DNA of 64,000 bases from Mauremys mutica (Eukaryota; Chordata; Testudines; Geoemydidae). Of this stretch, positions 1 through 12,367 are shown piece by piece. The position numbers were made by a program, and so were the translations under genes. The notes beneath the pieces are model-generated. The model saw only the letters and a list, made by a program, of their open reading frames with translations. It was not told the DNA's origin and ran no database searches. Every line of letters starts with the position of its first letter. Positions within the stretch are counted from its first letter, which is position 1. Location of the stretch: NCBI RefSeq assembly GCF_020497125.1, contig NC_059079.1, positions 15,333,553 to 15,397,552 of the forward strand, in the 5' to 3' direction.

Positions 1-299
1 GACACAAGATCAGAACATCTTACTGTCACTGAAATAGTGTTATGCCTCTTTACTGCTGGCTCAGATAAGAAAAGAAGGGTTTAATGCGGGGCCATATACT
101 GTTTAAAAATACAGCTTTGATGATTAGCAATTTGATAAGTATAAGCAGGTGCTTTTCCCAGCATGCTCCAAAACATAGTATGCACATGTTATATTAGGGC
201 AAAGATAACCACCTTCTTAGGGTTTGGCTATAACAAAATGATTCAACGTGAAGTTACACAACTTTAAGCCCAAAATTACTCCTTGGGTTTGGCTGCTCT

Positions 300-800
300 T
301 AGGGTTGCTCCCTGAGGACTGTTTTGCCTAGATCCTCTGACCAAAGGGGCAGCACCCACCTCTGTATCTGAGCTGGGTTAACAAACTGCACCTACCACAG
401 TCAGCAGAGATTAATTAGCATCTTCCTGCAGTAATTACATCCTCGCAGTTTGACAACGAACTATTGATAACTGCTGTTTGAGTGCGGTCTCTCAACCAGT
501 TCTTCACCCACTTTATAGTAGTTTCATCTCAACCACATTTCCCTAGTTTGTTTATGAGAACGACTTGTGAGACTGTGGACAAGAGCCTTATTAAAATCAA
601 GATGTAGCATATACCCTGTTTCCCCCTCTACACTAGGCCGGAGACCCTGTCAAAGAAAGAATTTAGGTTGGTTTGGCATGATTTGTTCTTGACAAACCCA
701 TGCTGGCTATTCCTTATAACACTGTTATCCTCTACGTGCTTACAAATTGATTGTTTAATAACTTGTTCCAATATTGTTAAAAGGTTCCATTGGTAAACTA
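300..800 (-). mobile_element. CR1 LINE fragment (reverse transcriptase part), decayed
   Basis: Read on the minus strand, 795 to 628 gives a piece of the CR1 reverse transcriptase with the segment SQHGFVKNKSCQTNL, which is typical of the CR1 palm/fingers region. Further left, in shifted frames, remnants such as WVKNWLRDRTQ match the next conserved block. Frames are broken by indels and stops, so this is a dead 5'-truncated copy. It lies in the HOOK1 intron upstream of exon 3. The exact ends are not visible and are given approximately. Confidence 0.75.
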
Positions 801-1169
801 ATAGCATGCATATGGACTGGTCCTTTAAAGTCTCTAAATGTCTCTTAATGCAAGCAAGATCCATTCAGTGGGACAACATTATATTAGTGGCTCTGAAAAG
901 AAATACAAAAAGTTATGTAAAATGACAATCTAGAACAAAACTTTTTTTCTTTCCTAATTCTTTGGACTAATTAAATTGTTATAGCATAAGTGTATAAATA
1001 TGTTAACTCTAACTGTAATTGCTGTAGCTGGCTTTTGTCAGTTCAGATTTTTTTAACTGTTTATTCTAAACATAAACATGATTTTTTTTTTGTCTGGTAC
1101 AAAGCATAAAAACTAGGCACAGTAAAGAAATATTTTAGATATTTATGTTTTAATTTTAATTCACTATAT
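801..1169. other. Intronic AT-rich sequence, nothing recognised
   Basis: AT-rich HOOK1 intron between the CR1 fragment and the hAT insertion. I see no exon, RNA gene or named repeat. The same holds for bases 1-299. HOOK1 exons 1 and 2 were looked for here and not found, so they must lie to the left of the window. Confidence 0.6.
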
Positions 1170-1257
1170 CAGGGGCAGCCAACCTGAGCCTGAGAAAGAG
1201 CCAGAATTTACCAATGTACATTGCCAAAGAGCCACAGTATTATGTAATAAATTATAT

Positions 1258-1284
1258 ATGTGTGTGTGTGCGCGTGCACACACA
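1258..1284. repeat. TG/CG dinucleotide microsatellite
   Basis: A short run of TG repeats with CG and CA variants near the left terminus of the hAT element. Confidence 0.8.
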
Positions 1285-1369
1285 ATCATTATATAATTTT
1301 ATAGTGTATATTTATTATGCATTTATAATGTATAGTTAACGATAATAACAACTTGTCTTAGTGTTTTAC

Positions 1370-3203
1370 TTAGTTGGACTTCTGGCAATCTTTGCTTTCA
1401 ACAATTCCCTTGAAGTTTGGTTTATGTTCAGTTGTGCTCTCACACAGCAGTTCTCTTAAGTGGCTGTCTGTCAGAACGGATCGGTGCTTGGATTTCACAT
1501 GTTTGAGTGTTGAGAAAGTAGACTCACAAAGATAGGTCAAGGCAAACATCGAGATTAATTTTAGGGACGCACCTCTGATGTTGGAGTATTTATCCTTTGG
1601 CACAGATTTCCAGAAAGTAAGGGTCCCCTCTGTCTTCTGAACAAATTTGAATCTGTCATCTTTCAAAAGTTCTATTATTTCCATCTGGGATGTTGCTTCG
1701 TCAGTAACTAAAGGGGGCTTCAGACAATTGGCTTCAGCACTAAAAGGGTCAATCAGAAATCTGATTTGAGGTCTTTTCTGCTGCAAATCTTGGACTCTTT
1801 CCTCAAAACCGTCCTGAAGATCTTTAATCCTGCTCGCATATCTAGTTGTGCTCCGTTTTAGGAGTTCTGCTTCATCTTCTTTTGATCTGTCTGGAAGTTG
1901 TGACATTGAGGGAAAGTGTGTCAGCTCTCCCTCAAGCATTTGTCTGTGAAACAACTGCAGTTTGTTCATGAACGCAAATACACTTTGCACTAGATCAGAC
2001 AGCAACTGGAATTTTCCTTGTAAGTCCACATTTACTTTATCCAAATGCAGCAGCATGTCTGCAAGAAATGCCAAGTCTAGAACCCACCCAGGATCTGTAA
2101 GCTCAGGGTGTATTGTTTGCTTCTCCTCCATAAACAATTTTACTGGTTCTAGGAGCTTGAAAAAACAGGAAATAACTTTACCTCTCAAGAGCCATCAAAC
2201 TGTGCAGTGAAATGGCAAATCAGCAGGGAAGTTGTCTTCATCCAGTTCTTTGACTAGATTTTGAAATTGTCTGTGATTGAATGCATCTGAGCAAATGAAA
2301 TTCACAATGTGCAAGACTGGTTTCATGACATGATCAAATTTGAGATTTTTAGTTACCAGTTTCTCCCGATGAATAATACAGTGAAATGTCCAAATTTTGG
2401 GAAAGCTCTCGTCAGACTTACAAAGCCCTACTAATCCATTCACAGATCCCCACATGGATGGAGCCCCATCGCTTCTGTAAAGGGAAGTGGTGTTTCGCAA
2501 CTAGCAACATCAATGCCTCCTTTAGATCTCGTCCAAGAGTTCAGCCCTTTAGTGGGACGATATCCAGGAGTTCTTCCCTTACGACGCAGTCCAGACAAAT
2601 ACTGATAATTGAGGTTTATCCTGTACATCGCTCGACTCATCCAAAGCGATGCTCAAATACTCACACTGCTGAAGTTGCAAGTGCAGTAGCCATTCAATGT
2701 CACTGTTCAAGTCGGAGATTCTGGTTTCTGTTGTGTGGCGTGAAAGCTACAGACCAGAAATTTTCTTCTTTAGAGGCTCGTTCTCTGGTGACCCCAATTG
2801 AAATCGCATCCGTGAGGCACTTTTTTATAAACTCGCCTTCAGAGTAGGGCTTTTTTGCACGGGCTATGTGCTAGGCCATATAATAGGAGGCTAATGTTAC
2901 AGTCTGCGATCGGTTGGCAAATTGGGTGAAGAATTGGGCTTCTACATCTGTTTGTTTTTTCAAAATTTTCAGTTTTAAAGTGCGGAGTTCAGAACCTTGT
3001 GGGAATTCTTGATCCACATGTGCATGGCTAGAAGCAAAATGACGCTGCACGTTTGAAGATTTGAACTGAGAGACACATGTCTGGCAAAAAAGACACACGG
3101 CCTTACCATTACGTTCAATGAAAAAGTACTTATGCTCCCACTCCTGTAGGAAGCCTCGATTTTCATCTGTGTATTTTCTTTTCCGTTTGCACTTGCCTTC
3201 CAT
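1370..3203 (-). pseudogene. hAT transposase pseudogene (GTF2IRD2/ZBED-like type)
   Basis: Read leftwards from the Met codon at 3203. The N-terminal part (3203-2871) has a BED-type zinc-finger pattern, with CLFCQTC and HFASSHAH as the metal ligands. A central part (2500-2195) has the block SDGAPSM followed by FHCIIHREKL, typical of this hAT transposase group. The C-terminal part (2188-1370) includes ALTYLCESTFSTLKHVKSK, the hATC dimerisation domain. The segment between 2870 and 2500 is frameshifted, and a stop codon at 2195-2197 interrupts the frame shared by the last two parts. It cannot make an intact protein. The relation to the transposase-derived part of GTF2IRD2 is from memory of family motifs. 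Confidence 0.85.
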
Positions 3204-3944
3204 TGTTAGATGGTGTAAGAAAAATTTTGATTAAAAATTTCCACACCAGCTAGTAGTCACTGTGTACTTTATTGAAGGAGACCAGGCTCCAGCCAGGGGT
3301 TTCTGGACACCCGGCTCTGCCCCAGGCCCCACCTCCCACTCCACCCCCAACCCTGCCCCTTCCTACCCCATTCCGCCCCCTTTCCCAGTGAGATGTGTCC
3401 TTGCTCCTCCCCGCTCCCTCCCAGAGCCTCCTGGTGCGAAACAGGGGCAGCAGGCAAGGAGACAGAGGAGAAGGTAACAGGGGGAAGGCTGCGCACCGGG
3501 TCCTCGTTCTTCCCTCCCCCAGCGCCTCCTGCCACAGTCAGCTGTTTCACGGCATTGAAGTGGCTCAGGGAGGGAGAGGGAGGAGTGAGGACGCGCACCC
3601 AGCCCCCCTCCCACCCTCCCAGAGCAGCCTCAACGCCATGAAACAGCTGATCATGTTGGGAGGTGCTGGGGGAAGGAGGGGAGCTGGGCGTTCCTCCCCC
3701 CCCCCTCCCAGAGCCGCAACGCCACGAAACAGCTGATTGTGGTGGCGGGTGAGCAGGAGGGGCAGGTGCTGATGAGGGGAGGTGTTGGCAGGTGGGAGGG
3801 GTGGGGGACTGATAGGACTGCCGGTGGGTGCTGAGCACCTACCATTTTTTTCCCCAGAGTTGGCTCCTGGGCGGAGCCACATATTTTCTTTTGAAGAGCT
3901 GCATGCGGCTCCAGAGCCACCGGTTGGCCACCCTTGCGCTATAT

Positions 3945-4172
3945 ACTTGAAGACTCAAAATTCCTTCTGCCCTGCAGAGTGGAGTGTCTTCACTACCTAG
4001 CTTTGATGTCTTGTTCAGTAGAATTCACTCGCCAGGACAGAAAATTTCCAATAATGTACCTCTTCGGATACTGTAGTGAATTTTCTAATATAAAACTAAC
4101 GCTGGAGGTCTGATGTCTCATTTGAATTATGCCATTTTACTGTTTAGTAACTACGGTTTACTTTTATTCTAG
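3945..4172. other. HOOK1 intron 2, 3' part
   Basis: Unremarkable intronic sequence. It ends in a T-rich tract and the acceptor AG at 4171-4172. Confidence 0.7.
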
Positions 4173-4245
4173 AGATGTTGCCTGGTTTGATGAATCATGG
4201 CTAAGCCGTATTAAAGAAGATGTTGGTGACAACTGGAGAATAAAG
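4173..4245 (+). CDS. HOOK1: HOOK1 exon 3
   Basis: The acceptor is AG at 4171-4172 and the donor gtacca follows at 4246. The first base completes a split Ile codon from exon 2. The remaining 24 codons read DVAWFDESWLSRIKEDVGDN then WRIK, about residues 51-74, within the Hook domain that contacts dynein light intermediate chain. Phase 2 in, phase 0 out. Confidence 0.97.
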
Positions 4246-7200
4246 GTACCAAAAATGAAAGTTGGCAAAAGCTATTTGCAGTCGCTTAGGATGATGTTTC
4301 CCGAGTTTATCTAATATTTACTATGTTATAGTATTGGGGAGGGGTGTCAAAAAGAGCAATATTTAACACGCATATTCAAATTGTATGTAACTGATTTAAA
4401 CATACTTTACCATGATCTATGCTTCACATGCAATTCCGTTCTCATCTTAATCCTCTCCTAGCATCATTACATATTTTTCTCATAAAACTACTGTGTAGAT
4501 TTTTAAATGAAAATAAAATGAAGTCAGATTAAACTTCGGGGTTTTTTTAGTCTGAGAAAAGTATCTATTCTTAATAGCATATAACCAATGTTCTCTTTTA
4601 TACACTGTTAGGCCAGTAATCTGAAAAAGGTTCTGCAAGGAATTATGGACTACTATCATGAGGTATGGAAAAAGCAGCAGTTTTGTTTGTTTTGTTCGTG
4701 TAACAAATAAGGATTGTTTTTTTCGCTAAAATTAATCCTGACTATAGAATAATACTAAACAGTTCCTATAATGATACTCTTTTTGTGAAATGTGTGTTTA
4801 TAGCGTGGTATAAATGAAAATTCTCTCAATAGAGAAATACTGAAGCTACGTGTAAAACTTGTTTGGGTGGAGTGATGGGTATTTCTCAAACATGCTATGA
4901 CTTGACCAAGTAATGGAAACTCTGTTGAACTCAACACTGTGAATTTACACTGTCTAGTCCATTACGTTTTTAACAGCAGACATGTTTCGCCAGCTGCAAG
5001 TGAAATTCTCCACGGCCTGATTCTACTTCTTTACTATGACATTAATAATTGCGTATCCTGCAGAAACATGCTTGCTGCCATATAAGAAGAAAGTGAGGTT
5101 TTTGATATTGCATATTTAGAAAAGCATCCTTTTGTGGAAAAGTATGTGACCTTATTTGGCTTTAAAAGCTAACTAGGGCGAGGCCTTATAAGTATTTGGA
5201 TGAGAAATCCCTGGGGGGAAAACATTCTGTGAAATATGTTGTGCTGCTGCTCTTAGGTTCTGCTAATAGAAAAAACAGATTCTCTTAGCTTTTAATGCAA
5301 CATTATGAATATATTTTTTTGCATTTTTTTTAAATAAACAAGGATAATCTTGTTTGACATTTAATCACTTAGTTACTTTTCTCCACAGTAAGCTTTCAAA
5401 ATCTGTATTTATTTTTGCCAGAATCCACTTACTCATTGGATAATTTTACTTTACTCGTGACTGAGATAGTCACTTCTATTCAAAGCTCCTTATTGTTACT
5501 TTCCAAAGTGATCTCTTAAGCTGAAATTTCTAATTTCTGTTCTAAGACCCCAGGCAAATTGTTCTGGAAAACTTGCAGGGAGGGGGCAAAAAACATGAAT
5601 AAATTGATCAGACACTTAAATAAATACACATGCAGATTTTGACAAAATAATAATTTGATCACAGTACTTTTTCTATTAGATTGATTGTTAAGAAAAGGGT
5701 ACTAAATGACAACTGTTAATACTCCACCCAACCTTGAGCCTTGAATTGCTATAAAGTGAGGCAGTTTAAAGTTAGGATTCCCAAAATAACCCTAATTCTG
5801 CCTGCTTGAATACGTCTTCTTTATTTATATTTTTTTTTAACAAAAAGATATTTCATTCTGCGATTATGTGCAGGATAACCACCTTCCATTTGACAAACAC
5901 AATATAATAATGAAAACAGACTAGTTTTTTATGTCCTTCTCTTCCACTAAGTTCGTAAATTGTGTTTATCTAAAACAGTGGTCACCAACCAGTCGATCAT
6001 GATCGACTAGTTGATCCTAGAGGATCTCCCAGTCGATTGCGATATCCAGCTGTGCAGCTGGGCTGCCACTAAGACAGGCTCCCTGCCTACCATGGCCCCG
6101 CGCCACTCCCGGAAGCAGCCAGGGCGGTCCACTGCCCTGGGAACAGGGGTCTCCCTCCACACGCTGCTTCTGCTTGTATGCACCGCCCGCGCATTTCCTA
6201 TTGGCCGGGAATGGGTAGCTGTGGCCAATGGGAGCTGCGGGGGCAGTACTTGCAGAGAGAGGCAGCGTGCAAAGCCACGTGCCGTCCCCTCTCCCGCCCC
6301 CGCAGGGGCACGTTGGCCCTTTCCAGGAATGGCGTGTAGCCGAGGTAGGCAGGGAGCCTGCCTTAGTGGCAGCCATGCTGTGTCACCGACCGGGAGCCGC
6401 TGGAGGTAAGTGCTGCCAGCGGGAGGCCACACCCCAGCCCTGAGCTCCCTCCCGGAGCAGCACCCCATACCTCCTCTTGCACCCTTACCCCCCTCCTGCA
6501 CCCCAAGCCCCAGCCCTGACCCTTCTCCCAGAACCAGCACCTCCACCCCTCCTACACTCCAGCCCTGAGCCCCCTCCCAGAGCCAGCACCCCATACCCCC
6601 CTCCTGCACCCCAGCACTCAGCCCCAGTCTGGAGCCCCCTCCTGTACCCAAGCTCCCTCCCAGAGCTTGCACTCCTCACCCCCTTCTGAACCCCAACCCC
6701 CTGCCCCAGGCTTAGCCCAGAGCCCCTCCCACACTGTGAAACCCTTGGCCCCAGCCCGGTGAAAGTGAGTGAGGGTCGGGGAGAGCGACTGACTGCAGGG
6801 GGTGGGGGGTGGAGTGAGTGGGGCAGGACTTTAGGGAAGAGGCGGGGCCACAGGGAAGGGGCGGCATAGATCCTGGGTTGCTCTTAACTTCAAAAAGTGA
6901 TCTTGGGCGTAAAAAAAAATTGGAGACCACTGATCTAAAATGTAGAAAAGGTATTTTGTATTACTGCACACCTGTTCCAGGAACATGTAACTAGTGATCA
7001 TATAATACTTATGTGCAAGGGACTGAGCAGGTATAAAACCCCTGAATTTTCTGAAGTTAGTGCATTGCTATTGCATATCCATTTTAAGGAACTCATGACC
7101 GTAGTATCTAGCTGTAATGTAGGCCTTTCTTTATTAATATATAGTATGGCATATTTTCATTGGAGGTGTAAGTGTGTGTTTTTAGGGGGGTTTCCTGGAG

Positions 7201-10200
7201 ATACGGTTTTAAAGCTATACATCCCTCCAGCTATTTTGTTTTTCTAGTCCTTTTCAAATTTCTTACTATTTTTCTTCATAGTCTTATTTCCTTAATTCAG
7301 TATTGCTACCTGAGTATGTTACCATTAGGCAAAAGTCTGTGTGACAGACTAACTAGTTCTTCTGTGTATTGTAACCCAAAGTAGTGTCCAGGGTCTTTCC
7401 TCATCTGTCTCCAAAGTCATATTTACCTCCAGTAATATATCTCCAGTTTTTTGTCCAGACTCTGTTTCCCAGGCCAGATCTTTTTGCATGATGGATGAAT
7501 ATGTATATGGATGCTAAATCTTCATCATGCATATAATTGAAATGCCAAACTTATCTTTTTATATTTTACAGTTTTTAGGTCAGCAGATTTCAGAAGAACT
7601 TGTTCCTGACTTAAATCAGATATCTGAACATTCAGATCCTACAGAGCTGGGCAGGTTACTGCAGCTTATTTTAGGTTGTGCAGTCAACTGTGAAAAGAAA
7701 CAAGGTACATGCTGTTTTCACCTGTTGAAGATATACCTAGAAACAACCTCCTCAGGCAACCCTTACTTTAGGAAATAGCAAATAGTAGCACGCATACAGA
7801 ATAAGATGGAATTAATGTCACATTTAAAAAATACTTTCTGTTCCCGAATCAAACAGTAGGTGTTAGCCTCTTTCTGCTAATATGTTGTACAATATTATCA
7901 TCATAAACTCTGTGAAACTGGAGTTTGTGAAAACTAATAACTTTAGAAAGTGTGTCTGCATACAGGTTCTTAGCCTGGCGTCAAATATTTTTTTTAAAAA
8001 AGTGGACTGGAAAGCGGCTTTTACATTTATTACTTATACTATATAAAATCCCAGATTGATTAAAAAAAAATGTGTGTCCAGGCATAAAATGTACAAATGA
8101 ATACATTTTAAAACTAATAGTTTAAGCTATCTCTTATTTATCTGTAAAGATCTAAGGTGATTGCTTTTTGTTTGTTAATGCCCACATAAGCACCCATTAC
8201 AGTGCAGGAAAACACTTTGATTATTCAATAAAAAAATAGTCATTTAATTAGTCTTGCATCAGTGAGTATTTAGAAAGCAAGGTGGTATCATCCTGCATTG
8301 AGAAAGCATTAGTGATGACATTTCATCTATCACACTTCATGTGCTATCTCAGTGACAAGTTTTTCTGCACTAAAACATTTGAAAACTCAGACAAACCAAA
8401 TAAAGCTGACATAATAGGGTCAAATGTAAACTTTGGAAATGTAAATATTTAAAGGCTTTTCACTCCTTTATATATACTGTAAATTTTAGAAGTACTTATG
8501 GTAAACAAGATGTTAAATTGTTCTAATATGTCATGTGTTGCAAATTTTACAACTTTCATGCTGGAATGAAATGCCTTAGTTTGAATTTGGTCTCTTGTGA
8601 GTTTAAACAAAGCCCTTCTGTCTTAAATAGTAGTTTAATTTTGTGTTGTGAAATGCTGTAAATTGAAATTACAGCTTTTGTTATGCATAACATAAGCTAT
8701 GACACAACAGGTGCCTTTGTGGAAAGGTTGCATTGTAAAGCTTTAGATTTGGTCATTCTTTCTTCTTTTTTCTTAGTTAGCAGTCAAAAATATTTTGCAG
8801 TAATATTCTAGTCCTAGGATGTTCAAAGGGCCAAATTCTCTCTGAGCTATATGCCTACCTCGGAAGGAAAAATTTGTCCTTAATCTATTCTTGCCAATTT
8901 CCATATGATGCAACCTGTTGAAATTATGTGAGTAAACATATGGGAGAATTGGGCCTACGTATATAGGACCTCACTCCATATTTACTAATATGTCAGTGTC
9001 ACTGAAACTATTCTTAATAAGAGCAATAACTTTTTTGGAAATGATTTGTCATAGACTTATCATGTTCTTTGTTATACATTGATATCCGCTTTGTGGAAAA
9101 GACAGAACATATGCCACTTCAAGCCATTTTACAGTAAATGTTGTCATAAGTAAATTATTGGAAATACTTTTTCTCCACTACAGAACATATACAAAATATA
9201 ATGACCCTAGAAGAGTCTGTTCAACATGTTGTTATGGCTGCTATTCAAGAGGTAAGTAATAATTCATGTATAAGTAGCCTAAAACTTTCAACAGGAAAGC
9301 TTGAATGTAAATATATAGAGCCAGATCTTTACTCCCTGCCCCTCTTCCCTCTCCAGCTGTTTTGCATTGATCACCAGCAAAAGAACCAGAAAGCTTCCTT
9401 AAGGCAGTTGGGCATTCCCCTTATGTCTTGTAAACAGTTCTGTGCTATCTGTTCTCAATTCAGCTCATGTGCCAGAGCACACTTTGTGTTCTGAGGATCC
9501 TCACTTGAGTGTTGGTCCTTAGGGGGCTGTTAAAAGCAGATGGAAGTTAGGGCAGTCCTTAAGCTGCTCTGATTTCTGCATGGGACCAGCTCTCCTGAAC
9601 TTTTTCCCATGTTACCTTACCTACCAGTTCTCTAAGTTTGGTGAAGACTGTTTTACTTGGAGCTCTTTGATTTAGTTGGGGTTGGTCCTGATTTATTTGG
9701 GGTTGGACCTGCTTTGAACAGAGAGTTGGACTAGATGACCTCCTGAGGTCTCTTCCAACGCTAATCTTCTATGATTCTACTAACACCTATCTTACACTGA
9801 AAATATATCCAATAATAAAACTTTAGTTTCAATAGTTAAGAAACCAGTTGTGTTTAAGGGTACTAAGGTTTTGTGTGTAGATATAATTCTGCTAATCAGA
9901 ATGTTGTTTGCTACATATTTTGACTAATTGAACTTTTCTTCTGGCTAAAGTCTGGGTCTAGCACTATGACTTTTTCTTTTATCAAAAGATTTGAGTAAGA
10001 GGTAGAGCTTACTAGCTGTGATAGTTGGCAAACACAGTATCCAGTACTCTTTACTAGTCTTCCAGTTGTTCCCTCCATGCCAATTGATCTAAGAAACACT
10101 GGAGTGTGACAGCTGCTAATGCTGGTTAAACTCATTGGGTGAACAGCTGTCCCGATTGAAATTGATGAGAGTTTTGCCATTGATTTCAATGGGATCAACC

Positions 10201-12324
10201 CATCAAGCTACTATACTTCTTTTTGTTAAAAGAACAGAGTACTTTCTCTGTGTACTGTAGATTTGAATTAGTAGTTAAGTGTAACAGTGTAATACTCAAA
10301 TACTAACTGTCACAGTTTGAGTAACTGCATCTGTATTCCCCCTCCATGTTCCACCAAAGGCATCCACTCTAAGCTCCCAGCCATCACCTCCCTTGCATGA
10401 AGACTTGCATCTCACTCTCTCCTGACTGGCGGTTCTTTTAGGCGTCATGGTTCCCTGCCTATACTGTTATCCCCAGCAAGACAGTGTCTGCACTTCGTTG
10501 TTTTTTACCCCAGAAGCTGTGACTAGTGCATGGCTCACAATCATGAGTTACCACATAGCTCTTTCTTTAATCTTAATGTGAAAGCATTACAGAGAAAACA
10601 TATTAAATAATAAAAGAACCTTCATGCATGCTAAAAAGTTTACCAGTGGTCACCACCAACTCCAGACTCAAGCTCTGATAGGTTTCAGTCCTTCAGAACC
10701 CACAGCTGGGTTTTCTCTGTGGTTACAAGTTCATAGCTGTCTCAGATTCAGAGCCCTGGCTCGGCAATTCACCGTTTCTTAGTACACTTCGGGCCTTCCA
10801 TCTCCTGTCTCCGGGAACAGATAATCAACAGATGTGGCCCACTCCTCAGGGCATAGTTTCAGAAGGCTGAGTTTTTGCATAAGCAGAGGTGGGAATTTGC
10901 ATTAACCTCTCCCTACGTATTCCCCAGGAAATCCACTTCATATTTGCTGTCCCAAAAGTCCATTCTTATGTGGCACATTTTCAATATAATCCTTTGTACT
11001 CCCAGGCCTCACATCACATCTCCCCCTTAGAAAAGTTATGTACAGTCCTGGTTCTCAATAATACATAAGCCATTCATTTAATACAATGGACCCCAAAGAT
11101 ACTTAACCTTAATTCAATACTGTTTCCCAAGGATATACAGGAAACTGCTGTATCTGTCACACTAACAACTACTGAAGTTAAATTGGGGAGAGGTGGAATC
11201 TAATTTTTTATTCAATAACAGAAGCCACTAGCTCTATAGTATATCTATTTGCACTATTTTAATCTATGTGCCATTTTTGGTTTTTAGCTCATGAGCAAGG
11301 AAATACTGAGTTCTGTCACAAGTGATACATCTGGTGAAATGGAGCAACAGGTAATTGCCTTATGTTTGTTATAACAGTCAAAGCAATGTTAAGAGTTTCA
11401 AAAATAATTTATTCACATCATACCGTGCTTGTAAATTCAGAGAGTAGACACAAAGGTGCCTCTCCCATCATCTCCCAACAAAAGAAGTTTCAGTCCTTTA
11501 TCAGTACAAATTAACTTGCTTCTTACTTTACCAGCCAGTGGTTTTTCCCTCAGATCAGCTTACCAAAATCAATGCCAAGACTTGTATTTCACAAAGGGCA
11601 GAGCAACATACTGATGCTACACTAGGAAGTTAAAGTAAATTTAACTCTTATCTTTCATTGTCACCCATAGTGCTAGAGGCTGAGTAAAACAGTGCACATA
11701 AACTTAGCTTTTTTTTAAAAGACGTGAAATGGCTGATTGCCTGAGTAGAGACTGCAGGAGGATGTGACAGGAAGAGCAAAGAGTAAGTGCTATCAACCTC
11801 CATTAAGGTTAGAAAGTACAGATGGGTGCATACTGCAGAGTGATCTTGGAAAATATTTGAGTTCTGTGTGAACCCAAACACCAGAGTTCTGTTCGTGAAG
11901 TAGAATTATCGTTAAGTTAAAAGCATTCTTTTCCCAAGAAAGAGCTCAGATGCTTCCCCTATGATGACATTGACCTTCCTATAGCTATCAGAGGAAGGAT
12001 GGTCAGTAGCCTGGTTGGTAATCTTGTATGCGGAAATCTCAGGTTCAGTCTTCTGCCCTGCTGCAGATTCTCTCTGACCTTAGGCAAGCAAGTCACTTCG
12101 AGTACATCTACACTGGAGGGAAAAAAAAAAAAACAACACAACCAAACAAAACCAAACACCCCTGTGGCAGCAAATCTCGGAACCTGGTTCTACAGTTTTT
12201 CTGTCTGTTTTTGCAGCAGAGATGTGCCTTACTCTCTCTGTGTCATACCTATCTTACATGTCCCTCCTTGTACAGACAGGGAGCATATAAAATAAACTTA
12301 ATTTCAATATATCTAACTTGCATT

Positions 12325-12367
<43 letters not shown>

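Larger units (their letters stand above)
1170..3936 (-). mobile_element. hAT-family DNA transposon, about 2.8 kb, with transposase remnant
   Basis: The ends are imperfect inverted repeats: CAGGGGCAGCCAACC at the left and CAAGGGTGGCCAACC as the reverse complement of the right end. Flanking 8-bp target duplications are cactatat (1162-1169) and cgctatat (3937-3944), which match at 7 of 8 positions. An 8-bp duplication and CA(G/A)GG-type ends are hallmarks of hAT elements. The minus strand carries a decayed transposase (1370-3203). The right 0.7 kb (3270-3900) is GC-rich and holds internal repeats. The element sits in the HOOK1 intron before exon 3. Confidence 0.88.

Noticed and set aside
3269..3838. 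189-codon minus-strand Pro/Ser-rich frame
   Set aside because: Non-coding GC-rich end of the hAT element, and several frames are open at once.
1..4172. Possible HOOK1 exons 1-2
   Set aside because: No sequence matching the expected N-terminal segment was found. The region is intron with CR1 and hAT insertions.
6007..6672. 221-codon minus-strand frame (and overlapping frames on both strands)
   Set aside because: Inside the 5976-6932 hAT element. It results from GC richness and lack of stops, with low-complexity Gly-rich sequence.
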